From Candidatus Gastranaerophilales bacterium (GTDB lineage: Bacteria; Cyanobacteriota; Vampirovibrionia; Gastranaerophilales; Gastranaerophilaceae), in NCBI GenBank assembly GCA_944323095.1, contig CALURE010000046.1:1-10125 (forward strand): a DNA stretch of 10,125 nucleotides, read 5' to 3'. The notes under the pieces were generated by a model, which worked only from the letters and a program-made list of their open reading frames with translations, was not told the DNA's origin and did not search any database. The stretch's first letter is position 1; each line of letters begins with the position of its first letter. Both the position numbers and the translations under genes were made by a program. This document shows, piece after piece, positions 1 through 6,597 of this stretch.

Positions 1-138
1 GAGGGTAGGAGGATTAGAGGATAAGCTTTTTAATGTAAATGGCTTACCTTCCAAGCTTCCTATCTTCCTGCCTTCTGAATTGGCCTGACCTCCTGACTTC
101 CGCACCTCTGAACCTCTGAATAAAAGTCTTCCTGACAT
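1..138 (-). CDS. Partial ORF running off the left edge, repeat-derived leader (possible prepilin leader)
   Basis: An ATG at 138 opens 46 codons without a stop up to the window edge; an in-frame TAA lies four codons upstream of the ATG. The translation is low-complexity (rich in Ser, Gly, Arg, Lys) and its last ten residues, KSLSSNPPTL, match NSLSSNPPTL in the leader of the prepilin-like protein at the other end of the window, in the same reading frame. At DNA level 1-31 and 9985-10015 agree at 27 of 31 positions, same orientation. By analogy a prepilin-like gene may continue to the left. There is no convincing ribosome binding site, so this could equally be untranslated repeat DNA upstream of such a gene. 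The rest of 1-180 is runs of GA-rich/CT-rich sequence with no other feature. Confidence 0.3.
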   Translation of the reverse strand, partial: MSGRLLFRGSEVRKSGGQANSEGRKIGSLEGKPFTLKSLSSNPPTL

Positions 139-195
139 GCGTTGGCTTTAATTACCTGCCATCCAAGTTTGTTATCTTCATACCATTTGAAAAAT

Positions 196-227
196 AAAAA
201 TCTGCAGATAAACATCTGCAGATTTTT
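196..227 (-). terminator. Rho-independent terminator of the skp/ompH gene
   Basis: A perfect 14-bp inverted repeat (196-209 with 214-227, core ATCTGCAGAT) encloses a 4-nt loop. It starts 19 nt past the stop of the minus-strand gene at 247-708. Read on the minus strand the stem runs into a T-rich tract (complement of 191-200). The stem ends in A/T runs on both sides, so it could work in both directions. Confidence 0.85.
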
Positions 228-246
228 GTAACTTACACATATTTTA

Positions 247-708
247 TTATTTTACAGCTTTTTTAACTGCATCTGTAATATCAGAACCGCCGTATAACAC
301 AACACCTTTAGCAATTACTATATCATAGTTTCCTGCTTTTGCCTGTTCGGTAATTTTTGCAGAAATTACTTTATCAATATTAGCTAATTTAGAAGCGTAA
401 TTTTTATCCATTGCTGCTTTTTTTGAACTCAGTTCTTTATTATATTTTTCTTCAAGAGCCTGTTTCTTTTTAGGGTCTGTTGTTGCAGCTACATCTTTTC
501 TTGCTTTTTCAACAAAAGAAATCAAATCTTTAGCCTTTGCCTGATGTTCTTTCTTCAAAGCCTGCACCTGAGAAGAAGAATTTACAACCTGTTGAACATC
601 TACAACAGCAATTTTTGATGGTACATCTGACATCGCAAAATTTGCGAAAGTTACACCGGCTGCAAAAGTACAAAGCCCAACAGTTAAAATTTTAATTTTG
701 TTATCCAT
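247..708 (-). CDS. Skp/OmpH family periplasmic chaperone
   Basis: Likely a periplasmic chaperone that holds unfolded outer-membrane proteins between the Sec translocon and the BAM complex. The 153-aa product starts with a signal peptide or N-terminal anchor (about residues 1-26, hydrophobic ILTVGLCTFAAGVTFA). The OmpH domain follows: the opening strand KIAVVDVQQVV with a NSSSQVQAL continuation, a long Lys/Ala/Glu-rich helical arm (about 50-125), and the closing signature YDIVIAKGVVLYGGSDITDAV near the C-terminus. Length is typical of Skp. I chose the ATG at 708 because GGAGG (713-717) stands 4 nt upstream; a longer frame to 756 would add 16 residues ahead of the signal peptide. The gene is divergent from the outer-membrane transporter gene at 971, a plausible client. 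The family call is firm; the exact client range is inference. Confidence 0.85.
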   Translation of the reverse strand: MDNKIKILTVGLCTFAAGVTFANFAMSDVPSKIAVVDVQQVVNSSSQVQALKKEHQAKAKDLISFVEKARKDVAATTDPKKKQALEEKYNKELSSKKAAMDKNYASKLANIDKVISAKITEQAKAGNYDIVIAKGVVLYGGSDITDAVKKAVK

Positions 709-756
709 ATTTCCTCCGATATAAACCACCTGCATTAAATCTGATAAAAATATCAA

Positions 757-853
757 CTAAAAGATTGATTTTATAAATCAGATCTTTACAAGTGAACCTA
801 AAACTAATATAATAATAGCAGGTCATAATAAGATATGCTAAAAGATTAATTTT
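757..853. repeat. Direct repeat pair and imperfect hairpin in the skp-tpsB intergenic region
   Basis: CTAAAAGATTGATTTT (757-772) recurs as CTAAAAGATTAATTTT (838-853), 15 of 16 identical, 81 bp apart. The first copy also forms the left arm of an inverted repeat: AAAGAT-TGATTT (760-771) pairs with AAATCA-G-ATCTTT (775-787) with one bulged G and a TAT loop. This sits in the probable leader or promoter zone of the minus-strand skp gene. It could be a regulatory site, but the DNA is AT-rich and chance is possible. No clear skp promoter could be fixed in 709-900. Confidence 0.4.
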
Positions 854-919
854 TATTAACATATTGTAATAAAAATTAAAAAATTCTTCCTATTTAATTA
901 CCTATGCGCAAAAATAAAA

Positions 920-947
920 TTGACCGGACTTATATAAAATATATTTT
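920..947 (+). promoter_or_regulatory. Putative sigma-70-type promoter of the tpsB-like gene
   Basis: TTGACC (920-925) matches five of six bases of the -35 consensus. A 16-nt spacer separates it from TATTTT (942-947), a weak -10 hexamer. A start of transcription near 954 would leave a leader of about 17 nt containing the ribosome binding site AAGGTG (960-965). The -35 match is good, the -10 only moderate. Confidence 0.45.
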
Positions 948-970
948 ATAGTTTAGATAAAGGTGAATAA

Positions 971-2968
971 ATGAAAAAGATTAACTCGAGAAAATATATT
1001 TTAACCACAGCCATGACTCTGGCTATGGTTATTTCTGCATCATATACAACCGCAAATGCAGACGCATTCGGCGGAACAAATATTACCCCGCAGCAAATGC
1101 AGATGATTCAGGATCAAGGCGGTTTAAACCAGATGCATGATACAAATCATCTGAGAGAACGTTATCAGGAAAACTATAGAAACGAAGATTACAATTACTA
1201 TCAGGAAAGAAAAAAACTTGAAAAGGATCCTGATGCCGGTAATCAGATTATACAAAATTACAACGGCGGCTCAATTCAGCAGGCTACAGTTGAAGAATTG
1301 AATACAAAAGGTGTTTTTGTTAACTCGGTTGAAGTTGCCCCTTCAGAAATTCTGACAAAAGAAGAAATCAACAAGCTTGTTCAGCCGATTGTAGGTAAAA
1401 ACGTATTTATTGAAGATATTCAAAAGGTAATTGACAGCATAAACAATTTGTATGCTGAAAAAGGTTTTGTAACCGCACGTGCATTTTTACCTGAACAAAC
1501 AGTTGAAAACGGCAATATTTATATTGCTTTAACAGAAAGTAAAATCGGAAGTATTACAGTTTCCGAAAACAAATGGACTAAAGACGGCTATATCACGAGC
1601 AGACTTCCTCAAAAAGAAGGCGAATTGTTTGATATCGTAGAATTGGAAAAAGATGTTCTTGATTTTAACAGATATAATGAAGGAGTAAAGCTTACCGCCA
1701 ACTTAAAAGCAGGACAAAAACCGGGTACTACAGATATTGAACTTGTTGCTGACGAAAATTTCCCGTTCCATATAATGGGTTTGATGGATAATGCCGGCCG
1801 TTATAACACCGGAAGCATCAGAGGCGGCGCAATGATTTACGCTGACAGCTTATTCGGCCACAGAGACAGAATGTCTTTAGGTTCATATTTTTCAAGAGGC
1901 GCACAGAGCCCGTTCTTTGATTACAACTTCCCAGTAAACAAAAAAGACGGACGTGTAGGCTTTATGTTCTCATCCACTTTTGCGGATATAAAATACGGAC
2001 CGCTTGCTGATTGGAAAATAGGCAGTAATGCATATCAATATTCATTGTATTATACTCAGCCTATTGTTAGAAAACCAGGTTTAGAATTAAAAGCTTACGG
2101 TGGTGTAAACTACAAAAGAGCAAGAACTTTTTCGGATTTCGATCTTACCGGAAACAGATGGTTTGATAACGCGATGCAGGATGCTTTAAGCAGCACGGAT
2201 AACATTACATCCGCAGAAGTTGCTTTAATGCTCAGAAAAGATACAAAATATGGTATATGGTATTTGAATCAGGATGCATACTATTCATTCCCGATATTCA
2301 ACAGCGACAGAGATAACAATTACTTTAAATACAGTGGAAGCCTTGTTAGATTACATGATTTTTCACATGGATTTATCGGACAGTTGAGAAGTAACTACCA
2401 AATTGTTCCCGGAGACAAACAAATTCCTTATCTTGACCAGATGCAGACAGGTGGTCTGGCAACTGTCAGAGGTTATAACGAAGGTTTGATGATCGGTAAA
2501 AACGGTTACTTCATCAGCGGTGAATTAATGTTCCCTCTGTTACCAAGAGAAATTACAAGCCCGAGAACCGGCGAAAAAATTCCATTTATAGGAAGATATG
2601 TTAAAGGTGCAATATTTGCAGATACTGCAGGTATCTTCCCTGCCGCATCTGAAGATTACCTTGGCGGCAGTTATTTTGCGGCATCAATCGGTATGGGACT
2701 GAGAGTTCAATTACCGGGTGATTTAACTGCCAGACTGTACTGGGGCTATCCTTTAATTAGAAACTATAATGAAGCTGATTATAAATTAGGACGTTTCCAC
2801 TTTGAATTAACACTTGCTCCGAATATTGACGCTTTATTAGCTTCAAGAAGTACCGCAGCTGTACCAAAAACACAGTTCCAGAAAAATGTTGAAGCAGAAT
2901 ACGTCAATAACTATGATGACATAAGACACTATGACTACTTCCGCGACGGCGGCGGCGGATCGCTATAA
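971..2968 (+). CDS. TpsB/ShlB-FhaC family outer-membrane transporter with two POTRA domains
   Basis: A 665-aa outer-membrane 16-strand-barrel transporter of the two-partner secretion (type Vb) type, which would export a TpsA exoprotein. Residues 1-31 form a signal peptide ending ANADA. Residues 36-105 are a Gln/Asn/Tyr-rich polar stretch. POTRA 1 spans about 114-190 (VFVNSVEV, then the helix with NNLYAEKGFVTARAFLP, typical of ShlB-type POTRA), POTRA 2 about 191-262. The barrel follows; the conserved loop-6 motif VRGY is at 499-502 inside GGLATVRGYNEG. The last strand GRFHFELTL ends near residue 615, yet 50 further residues follow, rich in Tyr, Asp and Asn and ending in a Gly run. TpsB proteins normally end at the last strand, so this tail is odd. 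Start ATG is supported by AAGGTG 5 nt upstream. No TpsA gene is in the window. A more general Omp85 role cannot be excluded. Confidence 0.85.
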   Translation: MKKINSRKYILTTAMTLAMVISASYTTANADAFGGTNITPQQMQMIQDQGGLNQMHDTNHLRERYQENYRNEDYNYYQERKKLEKDPDAGNQIIQNYNGGSIQQATVEELNTKGVFVNSVEVAPSEILTKEEINKLVQPIVGKNVFIEDIQKVIDSINNLYAEKGFVTARAFLPEQTVENGNIYIALTESKIGSITVSENKWTKDGYITSRLPQKEGELFDIVELEKDVLDFNRYNEGVKLTANLKAGQKPGTTDIELVADENFPFHIMGLMDNAGRYNTGSIRGGAMIYADSLFGHRDRMSLGSYFSRGAQSPFFDYNFPVNKKDGRVGFMFSSTFADIKYGPLADWKIGSNAYQYSLYYTQPIVRKPGLELKAYGGVNYKRARTFSDFDLTGNRWFDNAMQDALSSTDNITSAEVALMLRKDTKYGIWYLNQDAYYSFPIFNSDRDNNYFKYSGSLVRLHDFSHGFIGQLRSNYQIVPGDKQIPYLDQMQTGGLATVRGYNEGLMIGKNGYFISGELMFPLLPREITSPRTGEKIPFIGRYVKGAIFADTAGIFPAASEDYLGGSYFAASIGMGLRVQLPGDLTARLYWGYPLIRNYNEADYKLGRFHFELTLAPNIDALLASRSTAAVPKTQFQKNVEAEYVNNYDDIRHYDYFRDGGGGSL

Positions 2969-2980
2969 TTTTTTTGATTT

Positions 2981-3053
2981 ATTGCCATTTTGCCATTCTC
3001 AGTCATCCTGAACTTGTTTCAGGCTCTGCTTAAGATAAATTCACTATGGCAAT
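2981..3053. repeat. Dispersed palindromic repeat with CTGAACTTGTTTCAG core, bounded by an inverted repeat
   Basis: The centre (3002-3028) is GTCATCCTGAACTTGTTTCAG followed by GCTCTG; CCTGAA and TTCAGG pair around a CTTGT loop. A second copy in opposite orientation at 10071-10097 agrees at 23 of 27 positions. From memory this core is a common dispersed repeat in many bacterial genomes. Here it is enclosed by ATTGCCAT (2981-2988) and ATGGCAAT (3046-3053), a perfect 8-bp inverted repeat, so the 73-bp block could fold as one stem. It fills the gap between the tpsB-like stop and bioD. A T-run at 2969-2975 precedes it, but no canonical terminator is evident. Confidence 0.6.
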
Positions 3054-3071
3054 TATAATAGGAGAACAAAC

Positions 3072-3746
3072 TTGGCAAAAGGGATATTTATAACGGCAAC
3101 AGGAACTGATATTGGAAAAACATATGTTTCCGCTCTTATTGTAAAAAAATTAAGAGAATTAGGGTATAACTGCGGGTATTATAAACCTGCTCTAAGTGGA
3201 GCTGAAATTATTAACGGTCAAATTATGGCGGGAGATTGTGATTATGTTTTTAAACAGGCAAGAATCAGCCTAAATCCCTCAGATTATGTTTCATACATTT
3301 TTAAAGATGCAGTTTCCCCGCATCTTGCCGCACAAATAGAAAACAGCCCCGTAAAATTAGATAAAATAAAATCAGATTTTGAAAGAATAAAACAGGAATT
3401 TGATTACATGGTAGTTGAAGGCGCCGGAGGAATTGCATGTCCCTTTAATGTCACACAGGAAAAGCTTATGCTTGCGGATATTATTAAAACGCTGGGACTT
3501 GATGTTATTATTGTATCTTCCGCGTTTCTTGGAACAATAAATTCAACTCTGCTTACAGCTGAATATGCAAAACATCATGAAATTAATGTTAGAGGTATAG
3601 TCCTTAATAATTATGACGAAAATGATTTAATGCATCAAGATAACAGGAAACAGATTGAAGCTTTAACAGGGATTAAAGTTATAACAACTGTGAAAAAAGA
3701 TGCAAAAGATATAGAAGATTTATCAATATTTTTTAAAGAGGCATAA
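3072..3746 (+). CDS. bioD: Dethiobiotin synthetase
   Basis: ATP-dependent dethiobiotin synthetase (EC 6.3.3.3) closes the ureido ring of 7,8-diaminopelargonate with CO2, the penultimate step of biotin synthesis in the cytoplasm. The 224-aa product has the P-loop GTDIGKT at 11-17 (usual form GTDTGKT), the substrate lysine in YYKPALSG (K38), the VSPHLAAQ segment near 81-88, and the VEGAGG motif at 115-120. Length is normal. The start is a TTG at 3072, preceded 6 nt away by AGGAGA (3060-3065); the first in-frame ATG is at codon 52, past the P-loop, so TTG must be used or initiation is elsewhere. The stop is separated from the bioA start by one base, so the two genes are surely one operon with translational coupling likely. 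Confidence 0.93.
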   Translation: MAKGIFITATGTDIGKTYVSALIVKKLRELGYNCGYYKPALSGAEIINGQIMAGDCDYVFKQARISLNPSDYVSYIFKDAVSPHLAAQIENSPVKLDKIKSDFERIKQEFDYMVVEGAGGIACPFNVTQEKLMLADIIKTLGLDVIIVSSAFLGTINSTLLTAEYAKHHEINVRGIVLNNYDENDLMHQDNRKQIEALTGIKVITTVKKDAKDIEDLSIFFKEA

Positions 3747-3747
3747 A

Positions 3748-5100
3748 ATGAATGACTGGACTGAAAAAGATTTAAAATATATCTGGCATCCATGCTCACA
3801 GATGAAAGATTACGAAGAACTGCCGCCGATAGTTATACAAAAAGGACAGGGAATGTACCTTTATGACATAGACGGAAATAAATATCTGGACGTGATAAGC
3901 TCATGGTGGTGCAATCTTCTCGGGCACTGCAACCCTAAAATAAATGAAGCCGTGAAAAATCAAATAAATGAACTGGAGCACGTCATATTTGCAAATTTTA
4001 CCCATACACAGGCTATAAGGCTCTGTGAAAGGCTTTCTAAAATAATGCCGGAAGGTTTGTGTAAATTCAATTTTACTGATAACGGATCTTCCGCGATAGA
4101 AGCCGCAATGAAAGTAAGTTTTCAATACCACCAGCAGACAGGCTACCCGCAAAAAACAAAATTCATGGCATTAACAGATGCCTATCATGGAGAAACGATA
4201 GGTGCGCTTTCAGCCGGAGACTGCGACCTTTATACAAAACTTTATAAACCTATTTTAATGGACATAAAGAAAATACAGGGGCCTGACTGTTACAGATGCC
4301 CGTACGGCAAAACAAGAGATAATTGTACCTGTGAGTGTTTTGAAAAAGCAGAAGAAATATTTGCCAAATACGGGGATGAAACTTCTGCAATACTTGTTGA
4401 GCCGCTATTGCAAGGATCAGCCGGAATGAAAATTTATCCTGCACTTTATTTGAAAAGGCTTCGCAAATTATGTAATGAGTATAATGTACACTTAATTGCC
4501 GACGAAATTGCAACCGGCTTTGGGAGAACCGGTAAAATGTTTGCGTTTAATCATGCCGGAGTTTCTCCTGATATTATGTGTCTTTCAAAAGGTCTGACAG
4601 GCGGTTACATGCCAATGGCACTTTTTGTTACTACACAAAAAATTTATGATGCATTTTATGCAGATTACAATACAGGCAAAGCCTTTATGCATAGTCATAC
4701 CTATAGCGGCAACCCGCTTGCCTGCTCTGCTGCAAATGCAGTATTAGATATTCTCGAAGACGGCTCTATATTAAAAAAAGCACAGGAAAATGCAATTTAT
4801 TTCAATAACATAATAAAAGAAAAATTTCTCACTCACCCAAATGTCGGCGAGGTAAGGCATATAGGACTGATTAACGCAATAGAACTTGTTGAAGATAAAC
4901 AAAGTAAAAAGCCTTTTGACAGTAACTTGAGAACAGGTTACCAAATATACAAAAAGGCTTTGATGGAGGGAGTTATTTTACGACCGCTTGGAGATGTTAT
5001 TTACTTCAATCCGCCTTTAATTATGGAAAGAAAAGACATGGATTTTGCCACCGATGTTGCACATAAATGTTTATATGAAATTTTACCCGCGTCAAAATAA
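3748..5100 (+). CDS. bioA: Adenosylmethionine-8-amino-7-oxononanoate aminotransferase (DAPA synthase)
   Basis: PLP-dependent class III aminotransferase (EC 2.6.1.62) that converts 8-amino-7-oxononanoate to 7,8-diaminopelargonate using S-adenosylmethionine as amino donor; its product is the substrate of the adjoining BioD. In the 450-aa product the BioA substrate-site tryptophans appear in ISSWWCNLLGH (W53, W54), the PLP phosphate loop in DNGSSAIEAAMK (111-122), YHGET at 146-150, the cofactor aspartate in ADEIATGFGRTG (D252), the Schiff-base lysine in LSKGLTGG (K281), and the HTYSGNPLACSAA motif near 317-329. A five-cysteine segment (C181, C184, C193, C195, C197) sits in an insertion before residue 200; whether it binds metal is unknown. 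AAAGAGG (3735-3741) is the ribosome binding site, inside the end of bioD. Other bio genes (bioB, bioF, bioC) are not in the window. No strong terminator follows; a weak 6-bp hairpin lies at 5103-5118. Confidence 0.94.
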   Translation: MNDWTEKDLKYIWHPCSQMKDYEELPPIVIQKGQGMYLYDIDGNKYLDVISSWWCNLLGHCNPKINEAVKNQINELEHVIFANFTHTQAIRLCERLSKIMPEGLCKFNFTDNGSSAIEAAMKVSFQYHQQTGYPQKTKFMALTDAYHGETIGALSAGDCDLYTKLYKPILMDIKKIQGPDCYRCPYGKTRDNCTCECFEKAEEIFAKYGDETSAILVEPLLQGSAGMKIYPALYLKRLRKLCNEYNVHLIADEIATGFGRTGKMFAFNHAGVSPDIMCLSKGLTGGYMPMALFVTTQKIYDAFYADYNTGKAFMHSHTYSGNPLACSAANAVLDILEDGSILKKAQENAIYFNNIIKEKFLTHPNVGEVRHIGLINAIELVEDKQSKKPFDSNLRTGYQIYKKALMEGVILRPLGDVIYFNPPLIMERKDMDFATDVAHKCLYEILPASK

Positions 5101-5220
5101 GGCGTTAAAAAATTAACGTAGAAATTACACTTTTTAAACAGGACACTCACACACGTGGCAAATTTTTGACGAAAAAAAGGAACTCTAAAGATTTTACTTC
5201 GTCTATAATTTTAAAGGATC

Positions 5221-5316
5221 TTATCCTTCTGTTGTTAATTCTTCCCAGATGCTCGGTACTACAATTAATGCAGTATAAACGATAAATCCGAATAGAATTA
5301 AGTTAATAGCTTCCAT
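5221..5316 (-). CDS. Putative 31-aa single-pass membrane peptide
   Basis: A minus-strand ORF of 31 codons (ATG at 5316, TAA at 5221-5223). The peptide has a short acidic start (MEAIN), one hydrophobic segment (about residues 6-21, LILFGFIVYTALIVVP) and an acidic tail SIWEELTTEG, so it reads as a single transmembrane helix. GATAGGAG precedes the ATG with GGAG 6 nt away, a better ribosome binding site than some of the larger genes have, and a perfect -10 box lies upstream. The pairing of good SD, hydrophobic body and tidy ends argues against chance, but so short an ORF can arise at random. I do not recognise the sequence; it resembles in size the small subunits of membrane complexes, but no particular one. 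Stop codon overlaps a small hairpin (5214-5228). Confidence 0.55.
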   Translation of the reverse strand: MEAINLILFGFIVYTALIVVPSIWEELTTEG

Positions 5317-5380
5317 GATAAACTCCTATCTCTTAAGCTTTAAGCGAACCGAAACGACATATATAATCCGCTTTAATTAT

Positions 5381-5386
5381 ATTATA
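5381..5386 (-). promoter_or_regulatory. Putative -10 box for the 31-aa ORF
   Basis: The minus strand reads TATAAT, a perfect -10 hexamer, 65 nt ahead of the small ORF's ATG. TTAATT, 16 nt further upstream, is a weak -35 candidate. The leader would be about 55-60 nt and contains a small CTTAA-TTAAG palindrome near 5333-5345. Confidence 0.4.
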
Positions 5387-5452
5387 CCCATGCCCTGAGA
5401 AAAATTAACAATTTTTAACAAAATTTTATTTATAATATTAATGAGGACTTAT

Positions 5453-5758
5453 ATGAAAAAGAAAATAGAAAAATTATTTAATAATCTTTGCTGCTCGCAA
5501 TGCAAAAACGGTTTTGATGAAAACTCAATAACTATTAAACGGGAAGAAGAAGGGCTTACCGTAATAAGTCTTGAATGCAAACATTGCGGCAAAAACTTCG
5601 GTGTTGCATTTCTCGGTTTTACAGACATAGATGTAAAAAACTATGAACCGCTGGAAGTTCAGGAAGGCCCAGAGCCAATTAATTACGATGATGTAATTGA
5701 TGCACACAGATTTATTCAAAGCCTTGAAGGAGACTGGCACAAACATTTGCCGCAATAA
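5453..5758 (+). CDS. Small zinc-ribbon protein of unknown function
   Basis: A 101-aa cytoplasmic protein of unknown role. Two CxxC knuckles, C14-x2-C17 and C42-x2-C45 (SLECKHCGKNFG), frame a beta-rich stretch, as in a zinc ribbon; C13 is an extra cysteine. The C-terminal third carries INYDDVIDAHRFIQSLEGDW (76-95), a conserved-looking motif that I recall in variant form at the end of small zinc-ribbon proteins from other bacteria. No signal peptide or membrane segment. An ATG at 5441 would add four residues, but GAGG (5443-5446) lies 6 nt before the ATG at 5453, so the latter is preferred. The stop is one base from the stop of the convergent MlaE gene, with no terminator between. TATAAT at 5431-5436 is too close to the start to be a safe promoter call. 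Confidence 0.7.
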   Translation: MKKKIEKLFNNLCCSQCKNGFDENSITIKREEEGLTVISLECKHCGKNFGVAFLGFTDIDVKNYEPLEVQEGPEPINYDDVIDAHRFIQSLEGDWHKHLPQ

Positions 5759-5759
5759 A

Positions 5760-6488
5760 TCAGATTATATAGAACACAAGATTAATCAAAAAATCTGCAA
5801 TAAGCATATAAACTGTTGAAATGATTGCAGCCTGTGTTGTAGATACCCCGACTTCTTTGGCACCGCCTTTTGTACTATACCCCTGTGTAGCACATACCAG
5901 AGCAATTAAAGCACCAAATACAGCTCCCTTTAAAAGACTTATATATATGTCTCTTGTGGACATCCAAAGCCATGCCGAATTCATATATCTTGCCGGATGT
6001 AAATCAATTGTCGCCTGAGAAACAAGCATACCGCCAGCTATTCCGATAAATTCAGCAATTAAAACAACCATAGGAACAGTCAATGCTGCGGCAATAATTC
6101 TCGGGGTAAAGTAATACCCGACCGGATCAACCTTTAATGTTTTCATGGCATCAACCTGACTTGTAACCTGCATATTAGCAATCTCTGCAGAAATTGCAGT
6201 GCCTGCACGGGCACCGATTGCAAGAGCAACAAATCCGGGAGCAATCTCTCTTATCATAACAACAGCTATTGTACCGCCAATATAAGCCTCTGCCCCGCTC
6301 ATCAAAAACTGCTTAGACACTTGAATAGTTATAACCGCTGCAGCAATAAAAGCAATAATTAAAGAAATCGGCAGAGAATCATAACTTATTGCGGCAGCCT
6401 GAGCCAGTACAGCAGAAATTCTGACCTTAAAAAGGTATTTTATGCTTTTTATTAAATTTTGAACACATAAACCTAAAAATTCTACCAT
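5760..6488 (-). CDS. MlaE-family ABC transporter permease (lipid trafficking)
   Basis: Inner-membrane permease of the MlaE/TGD1 type, which with an ATPase (MlaF) and an MCE-domain protein (MlaD) moves phospholipids between inner and outer membranes. The product of about 242 aa is hydrophobic with five or six membrane segments. Family signatures are AVVMIREIAPGFVALAIGARAG followed by TAISAEIANMQVTSQVDAM, the block GYYFTPRIIAAALTVPMV, and the C-terminal GAKEVGVSTTQAAIISTV. Length fits the family (about 250-260). The frame can be extended to a GTG at 6500, but no ribosome binding site precedes it; the ATG at 6488 has a weak GAGA upstream, so either is possible. No mlaF or mlaD gene adjoins, so the partners would be encoded elsewhere. 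Confidence 0.88.
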   Translation of the reverse strand: MVEFLGLCVQNLIKSIKYLFKVRISAVLAQAAAISYDSLPISLIIAFIAAAVITIQVSKQFLMSGAEAYIGGTIAVVMIREIAPGFVALAIGARAGTAISAEIANMQVTSQVDAMKTLKVDPVGYYFTPRIIAAALTVPMVVLIAEFIGIAGGMLVSQATIDLHPARYMNSAWLWMSTRDIYISLLKGAVFGALIALVCATQGYSTKGGAKEVGVSTTQAAIISTVYMLIADFLINLVFYII

Positions 6489-6558
6489 ACTTTTTCTCAC
6501 ATAAAATGCAAAGAGTCACTTATTTTTTATTTTTCTATATCCTTAAATAATAATTCAG

Positions 6559-6580
6559 GTCCTCCCATAAAAGGGAGGAC
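6559..6580 (-). terminator. Hairpin between the aminotransferase gene and the mlaE-type gene
   Basis: GTCCTCCC (6559-6566) and GGGAGGAC (6573-6580) form a perfect GC-rich 8-bp stem with a 6-nt loop, 18 nt past the stop of the minus-strand aminotransferase gene. On the minus strand the sequence that follows (CTGAATTATTATTTAAGG) is only moderately T-rich, so termination may be partial. The GGGAGGA arm also resembles a ribosome binding site but no ORF follows it. Confidence 0.55.
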
Positions 6581-6597
6581 GCAGAATATTTATATTT

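Noticed and set aside
1..180. CRISPR array or tandem-repeat locus
   Set aside because: The units are short and irregular, with no constant repeat length or unique spacers.
3054..3059. TATAAT just upstream of bioD as a promoter -10
   Set aside because: Transcription would start about 3066, after the ribosome binding site (3060-3065), and no -35 stands at the right distance.
3901..4513. Minus-strand reading frames inside bioA (83 and 87 codons)
   Set aside because: They lie opposite a well-supported gene, have no recognisable domain and look like shadows of its codon use.
5103..5118. CGTTAA-AAAA-TTAACG hairpin after bioA as a terminator
   Set aside because: The stem is only 6 bp, AT-rich, and not followed by a T-run.
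5168..5203. GACGAA...TTCGTC inverted repeat as terminator of the 31-aa ORF
   Set aside because: The arms are 6 bp with a 24-nt loop, and the T-run lies inside the loop instead of after the stem.
5431..5436. TATAAT as the -10 of the zinc-ribbon gene
   Set aside because: It would leave a leader of only about 10 nt with the SD at its very end, and no -35 at 16-18 nt; kept as a note only.
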